Below are positions 46,373 to 55,952 of a stretch of DNA of 64,000 bases, piece after piece. The stretch is from Rhizorhapis sp. SPR117 (GTDB lineage: Bacteria; Pseudomonadota; Alphaproteobacteria; Sphingomonadales; Sphingomonadaceae). The notes beneath the pieces are model-generated. The model was not told the origin of the DNA. It did no database searches and saw only the letters and a program-made list of their open reading frames with translations. Position 1 is the first letter of the stretch; each line of letters starts with the position of its first letter. Position numbers and translations under genes: made by a program. Where the stretch lies: assembly GCF_021742065.1 (NCBI RefSeq), contig NZ_JAKKIE010000002.1, positions 62,001 to 126,000 on the forward strand. The letters run 5' to 3'.

Positions 46373-46756
46373 ATGAAACCCTATATCCTTTTCCCTTTCG
46401 CCGCCGCGGCTATCATGTCTCTTTCGGCTTGCGGCCAGTCTCAACCTGAAGTCGTCGACAATAAGGCGCCAGATCCTATCGCGGAGCAAGCCGCCATGGC
46501 TGCGCCTGTGCAGTTGCCGCCGGCCGTCAAGGATAGCCGCACCTACCGCTGCAAGGATAACTCCCTCATCTATGTCGATTTCCTTGCCGATGACAAATCC
46601 GCCAACTTGCGTATGGAAAAGACGGGCACCCCTACTGCGCTGAAAGCTGAAGTCGCAGGTGAACCATATAAATTCGATGGTTATGAGCTGGTCGGTCACG
46701 GCGCCTCTGTTACCGCGACCATCCCTGGCAAGGGAACGCAGGCCTGCAAGGCGTAA
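46373..46756 (+). CDS. Lipoprotein, MliC-like (possible lysozyme inhibitor)
   Basis: A 127-residue lipoprotein: signal MKPYILFPFAAAAIMSLSAC with lipobox LSAC (Cys20). The C-terminal 75 residues (RTYRCKDNSLIYVDFLADD and ATIPGKGTQACKA) have the spacing of two Cys and beta strands of MliC, the membrane-bound inhibitor of C-type lysozyme. A strong GGGAGGGG ribosome binding site precedes the ATG. A terminator follows. Relation to the neighbouring stress locus is not shown. Confidence 0.75.
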   Translation: MKPYILFPFAAAAIMSLSACGQSQPEVVDNKAPDPIAEQAAMAAPVQLPPAVKDSRTYRCKDNSLIYVDFLADDKSANLRMEKTGTPTALKAEVAGEPYKFDGYELVGHGASVTATIPGKGTQACKA

Positions 46757-46782
46757 CTTTCATTTCCACAACAGATTGCAAA

Positions 46783-46813
46783 GGGCTGGAAGTCAAAACT
46801 TCCGGCCCTTTTT
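46783..46813 (+). terminator. Terminator after the MliC-like gene
   Basis: GGGCTGGAAGT pairs with ACTTCCGGCCC around CAAA (one mismatch), followed by TTTTT. The A-run on the other side suggests it can also end the minus-strand phyP transcript. Confidence 0.85.
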
Positions 46814-46859
46814 ATTTCTGCTCGATCGTGGCGGGCTGGTCGCCAACGCCAAAATTCAG

Positions 46860-48467
46860 CTACTCACACAGCGAAATAGCGATAGCATATTCTCCCTTGT
46901 CCGGGTCATAATCCAGGTGCGAACGGAGTTGGCGGGAAAGTCCCGTAAGAATACGCCCAAAGCGCTGATCCAGATATTGCGTCATTTGTTCCGATGGCTT
47001 GAGCGCGCTCGATTGCACGCGCAAAATGGCGCGAGGCCTACTATCTCCCTGCCGAACGGATTCGCCCACCCGGACGGAGATGCGGATGGCCGCGCGCGCG
47101 TCCACCAATAGCGCCATCTCAGCCAACTCGGTGATGAGGAACGCAATTGGCACGGCAACGTCCTGACTCACAAACAGGTGATCACTGTTCACCTGAATCG
47201 CCATATTGGGGGCGTCATCCGGCATGCTGCTGCCCAGCGCCACCGACAATTCGCTTACCAGCGAGCGGATACCGACACCGCGATGTTCCTCCAGTTCGGC
47301 ATAATGGTTGCGATGGACGACCGAGAGCGCGTCTACACGCCGCTGAATCGAGGCATAGGCATCGGCGGCCTCCTGTGTCGGGGCGGCCCGGCTGTGCAGA
47401 TTGATGAGACTGGCTATGATCTGAAGGTTGTTTTTGACCCGGTGATGGACTTCGCGCGTCAGGCGCGTTTGCCGGTCCAGGCTTGCGGCCAGTTCGCTCT
47501 CGTGATCCGCAACAGTCTGGGTAATGGCGCGAAACGTATTGCCAAGATCACGAATTTCCTGTGCCGGTGTCGGCATTTTACGGAGCGGTTCGAGCACTTC
47601 GCCAGGCTGATAGTCGGATACCAGGCGACGAAGTTGGATAAGCGGAAAGATAAGCAGTCGGTTGACCACGAACCAACCAATACCGGCTGCCGCGACCCAC
47701 ATCAGCAACGGCAGAAATACCGACAGACTGCGTGCGATATTGACGGGCGGGTCCCTGACCGTGAGCAGCAGGTCGATACCAGCGTTCCCGACCGGCGTAC
47801 GCACCCGGTTGAAATCCCCGGATGCCCGCGGTCGCAATGTACTGCCGACTACCAGCTGGGCACCTCCCTTAATCAGGGCGATTTGATGGTTTTGCAACGC
47901 AGTGGCGGGGCCAGTGATTCGTTCAAGGTGCGACACATTATAGATAGCGATGGCAACCAGTTGGCCATCACCGCTTAATGTCCGCACGATCAGCCGCTTT
48001 TGCTTGGGAAGAATATCGGCCGGGTCTGCGCCAAACGGATTATTACCCGGTAGATTCAACACCAGATTCGGATCGGAAGCGCAAAGCGGTGCATCCGACT
48101 GGCGATCATGGATGATAAAATCGACGCGCGCATCATCGCGCTTGCGTAAAATTTCATCTGCTCGTGCGCAAATGCCGGTGTTTTGGCGATTGGCGGCCAA
48201 GGCATTGACGACCACACGCAGCGCTGCGCCATTAGCTGCAATTTCCGCGACCAGATTGCGCGCGCTTTCGTTAGCCGCAACGTTGAGCAAGGCCGCTTTT
48301 TCCAGGTCTGCCGTGCGGCTGGCCTGCAAAGAGGCGAAAAGTGCGATCAGACCAAGCGGCAACAGCGCAAGAGTCAGGATGAGGAACATCTTGACGCCCG
48401 TGGACAGGCGCGTTTCCGATGTCATGGCCATCGGGGCGCAGCCTGGATCTGGCGTCGCCACATCCAC
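46860..48467 (-). CDS. phyP: HisKA_2-type sensor protein, PhyP-like, with degenerate ATPase domain
   Basis: A 535-residue membrane protein: helices at about 27-47 and 250-270 around a periplasmic sensor domain, a HAMP-like stretch, and HisKA_2 dimerisation with HHRVKNNLQ (His341/342). The ATPase N-box expected as NELVTNALKHA reads TELAEMALLVD, so the Mg-coordinating Asn is lost, and no G-boxes are visible. This fits PhyP of Sphingomonas, a phosphatase-like negative regulator of PhyR. It is 8 bases downstream of nepR on the same strand. Confidence 0.8.
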   Translation of the reverse strand: MDVATPDPGCAPMAMTSETRLSTGVKMFLILTLALLPLGLIALFASLQASRTADLEKAALLNVAANESARNLVAEIAANGAALRVVVNALAANRQNTGICARADEILRKRDDARVDFIIHDRQSDAPLCASDPNLVLNLPGNNPFGADPADILPKQKRLIVRTLSGDGQLVAIAIYNVSHLERITGPATALQNHQIALIKGGAQLVVGSTLRPRASGDFNRVRTPVGNAGIDLLLTVRDPPVNIARSLSVFLPLLMWVAAAGIGWFVVNRLLIFPLIQLRRLVSDYQPGEVLEPLRKMPTPAQEIRDLGNTFRAITQTVADHESELAASLDRQTRLTREVHHRVKNNLQIIASLINLHSRAAPTQEAADAYASIQRRVDALSVVHRNHYAELEEHRGVGIRSLVSELSVALGSSMPDDAPNMAIQVNSDHLFVSQDVAVPIAFLITELAEMALLVDARAAIRISVRVGESVRQGDSRPRAILRVQSSALKPSEQMTQYLDQRFGRILTGLSRQLRSHLDYDPDKGEYAIAISLCE

Positions 48468-48475
48468 TCCCCTGT

Positions 48476-48730
48476 TCAGCTTAGCTTGTTCAGCAGATCC
48501 AGCATTTCAGCAGGAATATCCTCATTGACCGTCTGCTGATAAACTGATCGCAGCGCTCCCCCAACAGTGCTGTCGTCGAGCGCAGGTCGTTTACCCGACG
48601 CGACATTTCCATCAACACCGCCGGGACCGGCGGACGCCTTTGTTTCCGGGCGTTTGCCGACGCCCGTATCGCCTTGGCCATTGCCACTCACGTCTGCAAC
48701 CTGCTTCGACCCTCGGTTAACAGAAACCAA
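48476..48730 (-). CDS. nepR: Anti-sigma factor NepR
   Basis: An 84-residue protein with the NepR core STVGGALRSVYQQTVNEDIP then AEMLDLLNKLS at its end. NepR binds and blocks EcfG; phosphorylated PhyR captures it under stress. The N-terminal 50 residues are disordered and Gly/Lys-rich. Start is TTG at 48730 with AAGGGA upstream. It leads the nepR-phyP unit, and an EcfG-like promoter lies 120 bases upstream. Confidence 0.88.
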   Translation of the reverse strand: MVSVNRGSKQVADVSGNGQGDTGVGKRPETKASAGPGGVDGNVASGKRPALDDSTVGGALRSVYQQTVNEDIPAEMLDLLNKLS

Positions 48731-49046
48731 TTCAAATCCCTTTTCCCCTGGTGCGATCCGATGGATTACAACCTTATACTACATGCATTGTGATTTTGTT
48801 AACCTTGCAGATAACGGGACCATGGCGCAAATTCAAATTTCCAAATCGCTTGTGAAACATTTCCCGGTTTCATTTGTTCCCCTTTGATCGGGTTTTTTCC
48901 ATAGAGCATCATGGGGTATACGACTGCGTTTCTTTCGGGCCGGAAATTTCGGCAGGTGGCCAAGGCAGGGATTGCAAACATGTTCGTCCCGTACCACTTT
49001 GATTGCCATGGCAAAGCCCTGTTCCAAACTGGAGTTTGATTTGACT
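48731..49046. other. 316-base intergenic region between nepR and phyR
   Basis: This divergent control region contains the EcfG-type promoter for nepR (48856-48880, minus). Weak open frames on the minus strand (up to 71 codons) overlap it but have no coding signature. No tRNA or small RNA is recognised. Confidence 0.6.
48856..48880 (-). promoter_or_regulatory. EcfG-type promoter upstream of nepR
   Basis: On the minus strand GGAAC and TGTT are separated by 16 bases, near the GGAAC-N16/17-CGTT consensus. The position fits feedback control of nepR-phyP by EcfG. Confidence 0.6.
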
Positions 49047-49856
49047 ATGTCGCTAGGCCAGCAATTACAGCCCCACCTGCCCTTTCTGCGCCGCTATGGC
49101 CGCGCCCTCACCGGTAGTCAGGTGCATGGCGACGCCTATGTGCGGGCGACATTGGAGGCAATCGTGGCTGCACCCGAACAGTTTCCGCAGGATGTTGACC
49201 CGCGCCTTGGCCTGTATCGCATGTTCCATGTCATCTGGGGATCGACAAATATGGGCGATGCGGCGCCGGTGGCAAACGACGATAGCGATGATATCGCTGC
49301 TCAGGAACAGGTAGCGCAGGCGCGCCTTGCCCGGATCACGCCGCGATCACGCCAGGCCCTGTTGTTGACGGCGATGGAAGGGTTCACCCACGAAGATGCC
49401 GCCTATCTGATTGGCGTGCCGGATGAAGATGTGAGCCTGCTGGTGCGCGATGCGCTGCATGAAATCGAAAAACAAACGCACGCACGGGTCCTGATCATCG
49501 AGGATGAACCGATTATCGCCATGGATCTGGAAACCATCGTCCGCGATCTGGGCCATGATGTGACCGCTGTTGCCGTAACCAGGGACGAAGCATTGCGGGA
49601 AGCGCGGACGGAACGACCGGGCCTGGTGCTTGCCGACATCCAACTGGCCGATGACAGCAGCGGCATCGACGCGGTAAAGGATATATTGGCGGAATTCGCG
49701 GTGCCGGTCATTTTCATCACCGCATTTCCCGAACGCCTGCTGACTGGCGAACGGCCGGAGCCGACCTTTCTGATAACCAAGCCGTTTCAGAGATCTACGG
49801 TCAAGGCCGCGATCGCTCAGGCATTGTTCTTTGACGAGGCGACCGCGCCTGCGTGA
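49047..49856 (+). CDS. phyR: Response regulator PhyR
   Basis: A 269-residue regulator of the general stress response. Residues 1-140 are a sigma-factor mimic (LQPHLPFLRRYGRALTGS, ARLARITPRSRQALLL), residues 145-262 a receiver with acid pair EDEP and phospho-Asp197 in LVLADIQLADD, and Lys in ITKPF. When phosphorylated, the sigma-like part binds NepR and frees EcfG. Start MSLGQQLQP is chosen; the frame is open 25 codons further without a fit. It is divergent from nepR and 141 bases before ecfG. Confidence 0.93.
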   Translation: MSLGQQLQPHLPFLRRYGRALTGSQVHGDAYVRATLEAIVAAPEQFPQDVDPRLGLYRMFHVIWGSTNMGDAAPVANDDSDDIAAQEQVAQARLARITPRSRQALLLTAMEGFTHEDAAYLIGVPDEDVSLLVRDALHEIEKQTHARVLIIEDEPIIAMDLETIVRDLGHDVTAVAVTRDEALREARTERPGLVLADIQLADDSSGIDAVKDILAEFAVPVIFITAFPERLLTGERPEPTFLITKPFQRSTVKAAIAQALFFDEATAPA

Positions 49857-49997
49857 TGAACCTGTCCCATGGATCTGTAGCGCCGTGTCGCCATTGCCGG
49901 TAAAAAAATGGAAATCTGTGCAATCCGATGAATTCATCGTACAAGGAAAGCGTACTGGCGTCCGTGTTGTTTTGGATGAAGGAAGGGGCACAGCCGA

Positions 49998-50648
49998 ATG
50001 ACGGATGAGCACACCCCTGCCGCACGTGCGGATATACCCGAAATCGCCGACAATCCGAACGATCGGACCAGCTTGTCCGACGACGAGTTCAAAAAACAGC
50101 TTGCCGATGTCATTCCCCACTTGCGTGCCTTTGGCCGTTCGCTTTCGGGCAACCGGGATCTGGCCGATGATCTGGTTCAGGAAACGCTGCTCAAAGCATG
50201 GGCGGCGCGCGATCGGTTTCAAGCGGGCACGAATATGCGGGCCTGGACCTTCATCATTTTGCGTAACTACTACCTGTCGCAAATGCGCCGGTCGCGTTTT
50301 CGCGGCGAATGGGATGAACTGACCGCCGACCGCCTGCTCGCGGCCCCTGCCGGACAGGATAAACAGGTGGAACTGTCGGATATGCATCGCGCCTTGATGG
50401 AATTGCCCCAGTCGCAGCGGGAAGCGCTGATCCTGGTAGGGGCAGGCGGTTTCGCCTACGAAGAAGCCGCCGATATTTGCCGCGTTGCAGTCGGCACGAT
50501 CAAGAGTCGCGTCGCCCGCGGTCGTGCGGCCCTTGAACAGATATTGTCCGATGGCGCCATCCCGTCGCGCCGCACTCAGGAAACCAGTCAGAATGGTCCG
50601 CTTGAAGACATCATGCATGAAGTCGATCGGATGAGCCAGGAGCGATGA
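49998..50648 (+). CDS. ecfG: General stress sigma factor EcfG
   Basis: A 216-residue ECF15/EcfG sigma factor. Sigma-2 region: HLRAFGRSLSGNRDLADDLVQ and ETLLKAWAARDRF (split). Sigma-4 region: LPQSQREALILVGAGGFAYE and VAVGTIKSRVARGRAAL. A 35-residue N-terminal and a 30-residue C-terminal tail flank them. It directs transcription of GGAAC-type promoters. It lies downstream of phyR in the same direction. Confidence 0.93.
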   Translation: MTDEHTPAARADIPEIADNPNDRTSLSDDEFKKQLADVIPHLRAFGRSLSGNRDLADDLVQETLLKAWAARDRFQAGTNMRAWTFIILRNYYLSQMRRSRFRGEWDELTADRLLAAPAGQDKQVELSDMHRALMELPQSQREALILVGAGGFAYEEAADICRVAVGTIKSRVARGRAALEQILSDGAIPSRRTQETSQNGPLEDIMHEVDRMSQER

Positions 50649-50768
50649 CGTTTTGCCGGACGGTCCCGGTGGATCTCGTCCGTCCGCTACCGCCCAAAGC
50701 CGACAATCCCCCTGCCCTTGCCCAATTCACTCTAGGCGAACGCACTCACCTCCGCTAAGGGCGTGCCC

Positions 50769-52946
50769 ATGTCAGAGCCCGCACCCCCCATTACTCCGCA
50801 GGTCGTTGCCGACCATGGTCTCAGCCAAGAAGAATATACCCGCACTTTGGCGGCGTTGGGCCGTGAGCCAAACCTGACGGAACTGGGTATCTTTTCCGTC
50901 ATGTGGTCGGAACATTGCAGTTATAAAAGCTCGCGTATTCACCTGAAGAAGTTGCCCACTACCGGCCCTCAAGTCATCTGCGGTCCTGGCGAAAATGCTG
51001 GCGTGGTTGACATCGGCGATGGACAAGCCGCCATCTTCAAGATGGAAAGCCATAATCACCCAAGTTACATCGAACCCTATCAGGGTGCGGCAACGGGTGT
51101 CGGCGGCATATTGCGTGACGTCTTCACCATGGGCGCGCGGCCCGTTGCCAACATGAACGCACTGCGCTTCGGTCGCCCTGACCACCCGAAAATGCGTCAT
51201 CTCATTTCCGGGGTGGTGCGCGGTATCGGCGGCTATGGCAATTGCGTAGGGGTGCCGACGGTGGGCGGTGAAGTCAATTTTCATCCCGCTTATGACGGCA
51301 ATATCCTGGTCAACGCCATGACAGTGGGCGTCGCGGAAACCAACAAGATCTTCTATTCGGCGGCCAGTGGCATCGGCAATTCCATCGTCTATGTCGGGTC
51401 GAAGACCGGGCGCGACGGCATTCATGGGGCGACCATGGCCAGCGCCGACTTTGGCGAAGATTCAGAGGAAAAGCGCCCCACTGTTCAGGTTGGCGACCCC
51501 TTCACCGAAAAATTGCTGATCGAAGCATGTCTTGAACTGATGGCATCCGATGCAATTGTCGCCATTCAGGACATGGGCGCGGCGGGCCTCACGTCATCCA
51601 GCGTCGAAATGGCAAGCAAGGGCGGCGTCGGTCTGTTGCTGAACATGGATGCCGTACCCCAGCGCGAAACCGGCATGACCGCCTATGAAATGATGCTATC
51701 GGAAAGCCAGGAACGCATGTTGATGGTGCTGAAGCCCGGTCGCGAGGCGGAGGCGGAAGCGATCTTCCACAAATGGGAACTCGATTTCGCGATCATTGGC
51801 GAGGTCACAGACACCGGCCGCATGGTCCTTGTCCATCATGGGGAGACGGTGTGCGATATCCCGCTCGGCCCGCTGGCGGACGACGCACCCGTTTATGACC
51901 GTCCGCACGTACCCACGCCCAAGCGCGCGGAATTGACCGACATCCCGGCAAGTAGCGACCTTGCCGCCGATCTCGTCGTGCTGATGGGCAGCCCGGACAT
52001 TGCCTCGCGCCGCTGGATCTGGGAACAATATGACAACAAGGTCGGCGGCGACACGGTGCAGGCCCCCGGCGGCGATGCAGCCGTTGTGCGCGTCCATGGC
52101 ACGCAAAAAGGGCTGGCGATCACCACCGACTGCAACCCGCGTTATTGCTTTGCCGATCCATTCGAAGGCGGCAAACAGGCGGTTGCCGAGGCCTATCGTA
52201 ACCTGTCGGCAGTCGGCGCAACCCCGCTCGCGGTCACCAACTGCCTCAATTTCGCCAATCCGCAGCGCCCGGAAATCATGGGCCAGTTCGTCGGTTGCCT
52301 CGACGGTATGAGTGAAGCATGCCGCGCGCTCGACTTTCCCATCGTGTCCGGCAACGTGTCGCTTTATAATGAAAGCAAGGCAACCGGCGGCGGCAGCGCG
52401 ATCCTGCCTACACCCGCCATCGGCGCGATCGGCCTGCTTGCGGACTGGACCAAGACGGCGACCGTCGCCTTCAAGGCGGCGGGCGAAGCGATCTTCGTCA
52501 TCGGCCAGAACAATGGTCATCTGGGTCAGTCAAGCTGGCTGCGCGTCATCCATGGCCGCGAAGATGGCCCGCCCCCTCCGGTCGATCTGGCGAAGGAACG
52601 TGCCCATGCAGAATTCGTCCGCAAACTGATCGATCAGGGGCTGGCAAGCGCGGTTCATGATATCTCGGATGGCGGTCTGTTGGTCGCGGTTGCGGAAATG
52701 GCGCTGGCCGGAAATATTGGCGCGACGCTGGAAGAAATCGGGGATCACTTCACCGCTTTTGGTGAGGATCAGGCCCGTTATGTCGTCACCAGCCGCAATG
52801 CCGAAGCCATTCAGGCCGCTGGCATCCCGATGACCCGCATCGGCACGACCGGGGGCGACACATTGCAAATCCACGGCAAGCAGATCACCCTTGCCGACCT
52901 CCGCACCGCCCATGAAGGTTTCTTCCCGGCATTGATGGACGTCTGA
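50769..52946 (+). CDS. purL: Phosphoribosylformylglycinamidine synthase subunit PurL
   Basis: A 725-residue small-type PurL, which with PurS and PurQ makes FGAM in purine synthesis. Marks: [18 protein letters not shown] near residue 35, the ATP/FGAR part [22 protein letters not shown] and the second half [16 protein letters not shown] with [19 protein letters not shown]. Start is ATG 50769, two codons after a GTG; purS and purQ are not in the window. Gene is complete. Confidence 0.97.
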   Translation: MSEPAPPITPQVVADHGLSQEEYTRTLAALGREPNLTELGIFSVMWSEHCSYKSSRIHLKKLPTTGPQVICGPGENAGVVDIGDGQAAIFKMESHNHPSYIEPYQGAATGVGGILRDVFTMGARPVANMNALRFGRPDHPKMRHLISGVVRGIGGYGNCVGVPTVGGEVNFHPAYDGNILVNAMTVGVAETNKIFYSAASGIGNSIVYVGSKTGRDGIHGATMASADFGEDSEEKRPTVQVGDPFTEKLLIEACLELMASDAIVAIQDMGAAGLTSSSVEMASKGGVGLLLNMDAVPQRETGMTAYEMMLSESQERMLMVLKPGREAEAEAIFHKWELDFAIIGEVTDTGRMVLVHHGETVCDIPLGPLADDAPVYDRPHVPTPKRAELTDIPASSDLAADLVVLMGSPDIASRRWIWEQYDNKVGGDTVQAPGGDAAVVRVHGTQKGLAITTDCNPRYCFADPFEGGKQAVAEAYRNLSAVGATPLAVTNCLNFANPQRPEIMGQFVGCLDGMSEACRALDFPIVSGNVSLYNESKATGGGSAILPTPAIGAIGLLADWTKTATVAFKAAGEAIFVIGQNNGHLGQSSWLRVIHGREDGPPPPVDLAKERAHAEFVRKLIDQGLASAVHDISDGGLLVAVAEMALAGNIGATLEEIGDHFTAFGEDQARYVVTSRNAEAIQAAGIPMTRIGTTGGDTLQIHGKQITLADLRTAHEGFFPALMDV

Positions 52947-52987
52947 CATTGAATTCGGGTGCAATGCCCGTCCACCGGACCCGCCGG

Positions 52988-53719
52988 TTATTTCGCTTCT
53001 GACTGCGTATAGTCGATTCGTATCCGTACCCAGGCGCCGACAACCTTGTGCCCGCCGATTCGGGGCGGCAGGACAAGGAACTGCCACGCTGCTTCACGCA
53101 CGGCTCGCCCCAGCCCGGAACCGAGCGGCGATTCGCCCAATATGCGGCAATTATCGACATGAAAGCGCTCCACCGTCTGGCACGCGATCAGCCCCCAGCC
53201 TGTTCGTGGGGCGTCTGCGGGCATATAAAAGGCCAGTTCCGCATCGGTTGGCCTGCGATACCATTCGGCTTCATACAAACGCACGCCGCCGGGGCCTTCG
53301 CCCGGGCCATAGGCGGAACTGCTACTATCGCTGGCGTCAGCGCTCCCCTCATCACGGTGCGAAGTGAGTTTGGATATGTCGGATGCGGCAAAATCCTTTT
53401 GGCTGAGAAGCAAAATCGGCAGCGAAGGTACGGGAGGCGCCATCGGCGGCTTGGGCTCAGCCGGTGGTGGCGAAGACGCTCGTGGCCGTTCTTTCTCCTT
53501 GTCGCGCTTTACCTTGTCAGCTGTATGAGATTCGGGGAGCAGTTCGAACGTGGCGGGCATGGGGTCCGATTCCGGCAAGCGAAATGGAGAAGGCGCTTGC
53601 TGCAACAATATGACGATAATCAGGACATGTATGGCCAGCGCCAGCAAAAAGACCATTGTGCGGCGGCGACGGGACGTGTGGTACATATCCGACCGAGACC
53701 GGTAATAAGTTGAATACAT
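52988..53719 (-). CDS. TonB-like protein (TM anchor, Pro-rich linker, TonB_C-like end)
   Basis: A 243-residue protein with one N-terminal membrane helix (MVFLLALAIHVLIIVILLQQ), a Pro/Lys/Glu-rich linker (about 65-110) and a C-terminal globular part beginning YMPADAPRTGWGLIACQTVE with a Cys pair (CQTVERFHVDNC) and WVRIRIDY at the end. This is the layout of TonB-type energy couplers. No ExbB/ExbD genes are near. Start uncertain: Met codons at 53749, 53719 and 53686 are possible. Confidence 0.72.
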   Translation of the reverse strand: MYSTYYRSRSDMYHTSRRRRTMVFLLALAIHVLIIVILLQQAPSPFRLPESDPMPATFELLPESHTADKVKRDKEKERPRASSPPPAEPKPPMAPPVPSLPILLLSQKDFAASDISKLTSHRDEGSADASDSSSSAYGPGEGPGGVRLYEAEWYRRPTDAELAFYMPADAPRTGWGLIACQTVERFHVDNCRILGESPLGSGLGRAVREAAWQFLVLPPRIGGHKVVGAWVRIRIDYTQSEAK

Positions 53720-53801
53720 TGATCCACTGTCCAGGCGGCGCAGCCACACGCCGCGATCTAAGCTTCTTGGGTGCGGGACATAGTTGAAATCCTCGACCTG
53801 T

Positions 53802-54566
53802 TCAAATCCGGCTTACCCGTACAAAGCCGACATGGTAGGTCGCCCGCGCACCACCATCTTCAAACGCCCGGATCACCCGACGCAGCGCCGCAGCCGATAC
53901 CGGCGCGCGTCCTTCCACAGGAACGGTTGCGCCAATCGCTTTAAGATGTGTCAGGAACGCCCTGCCGCTGCCGAACTCCACAATATAATCCTCGTCAAAG
54001 GCAGCGCCATCAGGATAGCCATCGAGCATCGCACGTAGCGCCATCAGGGACGGATATTCCGGTGTTCCCGACACAAGGCCACATACATCATGCGCCGCCC
54101 GCCATTCGCCAAAACTGCGCTCCGCCATAGTGGAAAAAATAAGGCTTCCCCCCGGCCGCAATAGCGCGAAGAGCCGCTCTAACGCGCCTGACAGATCGTC
54201 GAACCATTGAAAGGCGAGGCTGGAAACGATCAGATCGAACCACTGACCTTCAAAACAGGGCCATTGTCCATCCATTGTGAAAAATGTCCCCGAAAGACGC
54301 GGATCGCGCGAGGCTCGTTCCACCATTTCGGGTGCAAGATCAGTCACGGTCAAATCGGCTTGGGGCCATTGCGCATGAATATGACGCGTCAGGAAGCCCG
54401 TGCCGCAGCCGACTTCCAATATACGCGGATTATCGGGCAAGCGTCGCTGCGCCGCCAGCATTGCAACCGTTTCAGCCACAATACGCTGCACGTCGGCGCT
54501 ATCCTCATAGCCTTCCGCTGCAGCCCCAAAGGCCTGCCTGATTCTATCCGTCCGTTTGTCCGTCAT
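53802..54566 (-). CDS. SAM-dependent methyltransferase, BioC-like
   Basis: A 254-residue class I methyltransferase with the SAM-binding ILEVGCGTGFLT (residues about 49-60), TDLAPEMVERA and the post-motif FDLIVSSLAFQWFDD characteristic of BioC-type malonyl-ACP methyltransferases. RIRQAFGAAAEGYEDSADVQ at the start also fits BioC. No other biotin gene is present, so assignment is tentative. ATG choice between 54566 and 54578; the upstream long open frame is rejected. Confidence 0.78.
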   Translation of the reverse strand: MTDKRTDRIRQAFGAAAEGYEDSADVQRIVAETVAMLAAQRRLPDNPRILEVGCGTGFLTRHIHAQWPQADLTVTDLAPEMVERASRDPRLSGTFFTMDGQWPCFEGQWFDLIVSSLAFQWFDDLSGALERLFALLRPGGSLIFSTMAERSFGEWRAAHDVCGLVSGTPEYPSLMALRAMLDGYPDGAAFDEDYIVEFGSGRAFLTHLKAIGATVPVEGRAPVSAAALRRVIRAFEDGGARATYHVGFVRVSRI

Positions 54567-54686
54567 CACTGCATCCATGGAACAGATCACACAGGTTTTC
54601 CAGACATGAGATGGCGGATGTTCTGGTGGCGTTTTACTATTGCGACCTATTATCATTAACGCTATAGTCCGAATCAGGAGAACGAA

Positions 54687-54857
54687 ATGGTTGTATGTGT
54701 GTGCAATGCGATTCGGGAAAAAGACCTGCGAAATGCTGTTCGTGAGGGCGCCCACGATCCGTGTAGCGCCTATGCCCGTTTCGGCCGCCGCCTCAAATGC
54801 GGCCAATGCATGCCTTTTGCCAAAAGCATCATCGCCGCCGAACGTGCCACTGCATAG
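54687..54857 (+). CDS. bfd: Bacterioferritin-associated ferredoxin
   Basis: A 56-residue [2Fe-2S] protein with cysteines 4, 6, 38 and 41 (CVC-X31-CXXC), the exact Bfd pattern. It starts MVVCVCNAIREKDLR and has RLKCGQCMPFAK near the end. It donates electrons to bacterioferritin haem to release stored iron. CAGGAG precedes the ATG. It is 98 bases upstream of bfr. Confidence 0.92.
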   Translation: MVVCVCNAIREKDLRNAVREGAHDPCSAYARFGRRLKCGQCMPFAKSIIAAERATA

Positions 54858-54955
54858 CGCTATTCTTCAAAAAAGGTCCGTTATCTTGGGCTTTCGGCTT
54901 AACTTCCGGTAAAATATGCCTATACTGCCTCCTTGCATAGCAGTGGAGCAGACTC

Positions 54956-55435
54956 ATGAAGGGCGACGAAAAAGTCATCGAATATCTGAATACCGCCCTC
55001 AAAAATGAACTGACGGCGATCAACCAGTATTTTCTTCATTATAAAATGCTCGAAAATTGGGGCGTAAAGAAGCTCGCCAAGTTCGAATATGATGAATCCA
55101 TCGACGAGATGAAGCATGCGGATTTGCTGGCCGAACGAATATTGTTCCTGGACGGGCTACCCAATTTTCAACTTCTCGGCCGTTTGAAAATTGGCGAAAG
55201 TGTCGAAGAAATATTGCAGGCCGATCTCGAACTTGAAAACGAAGCACTCCCCCTGCTCCGCGACGCCATCGCCTATTGCGAGAGTAGCCGTGACTTTATC
55301 AGCCGCGACCTGTTCGCCCATATCCTGGAAAATGAGGAAGAGCATGTCGACACGCTGGAAACGCAGTTCGCCATGATCGAGCGCATGGGTATTGAAAATT
55401 ACATTCAGCTCAATTCAAAAGCGGAAGAAGGCTGA
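54956..55435 (+). CDS. bfr: Bacterioferritin
   Basis: A 159-residue iron-storage protein, forming 24-mers with haem. Ferroxidase ligands Glu18, Glu51, His54 and the haem-binding Met52 (IDEMKHADLLAERI) are in place, with ENEEEHVDTLETQ supplying Glu127/His130. Full length and complete. Its partner bfd is upstream. Confidence 0.97.
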   Translation: MKGDEKVIEYLNTALKNELTAINQYFLHYKMLENWGVKKLAKFEYDESIDEMKHADLLAERILFLDGLPNFQLLGRLKIGESVEEILQADLELENEALPLLRDAIAYCESSRDFISRDLFAHILENEEEHVDTLETQFAMIERMGIENYIQLNSKAEEG

Positions 55436-55505
55436 ATATCCAGGATTGCGGGCACGAATGCAGCCCAATCAAGAATTTGAAAGAGTTGGTTTCAACCCGG
55501 TTTTT

Positions 55506-55952
55506 TTAAAGCCGTCCGAAACCTTGCGTAACAGGATCGCCAGCCTTGCGACCAAATGTGGGCCGTCGGTGAGCCAACGGATTGGCTTCTCTTTCCAGGA
55601 GCTGCAAGGTTTCCTCAAATACAGGTCGTAGCGCCACCACCTGTTCTATCAATTCTTCAGGCGATTCATGATATTCGACGCAGCGACGGGCAACCGTTTC
55701 GATTTCTTCGGCGATCAGAGACAGGCGTTCTGCACCGAACTGTCGCGACTCACCCTTCAAAGTGTGAGCGGGGAGGACAAGCGCGGCGGCATTGCGCGAT
55801 CGCATGGCCTCTTCAATGGCGGTGACGGATTTTACGCCATCTTCCCGGAAATATCCCAGAATGCGGACAAATCCCGCCCCCAACTCGCGCCGAGTCTGGG
55901 CGAAATCGGTCCAGTTCACAAGGGTACTCTCCAAGTGGGCCACCAGCCTCAC
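55506..55952 (-). CDS. Histidine phosphotransfer (Hpt) domain protein
   Basis: A 148-residue helical protein with the phospho-acceptor His63 in PAHTLKGESRQFGAERL, the Hpt consensus HXXKG. It would relay phosphate between a hybrid kinase and a response regulator; partners are unknown and not adjacent. A C-terminal 25-residue basic tail follows the helices. The hybrid kinase at 22.5-24.5 kb is one conceivable partner. Confidence 0.85.
   Translation of the reverse strand: MRLVAHLESTLVNWTDFAQTRRELGAGFVRILGYFREDGVKSVTAIEEAMRSRNAAALVLPAHTLKGESRQFGAERLSLIAEEIETVARRCVEYHESPEELIEQVVALRPVFEETLQLLEREANPLAHRRPTFGRKAGDPVTQGFGRL

Noticed and set aside
49945..49968. GGAAAG followed by TGTT upstream of ecfG as an EcfG promoter
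   Set aside because: The spacer is only about 14-15 bases and the -35 lacks the final C, so it is too weak to list.
49347..50618. A 423-codon minus-strand open frame over phyR and ecfG
   Set aside because: Phy R and EcfG motifs are unambiguous on the plus strand; the antisense product shows no domain.
51696..52520. A 274-codon minus-strand open frame inside purL
   Set aside because: purL is intact on the plus strand and the antisense frame has no ribosome binding site or motif.
54648..54660. TATTATCATTAAC upstream of bfd as a Fur or Irr box
   Set aside because: Only a half-site is present; no second half at the right spacing.
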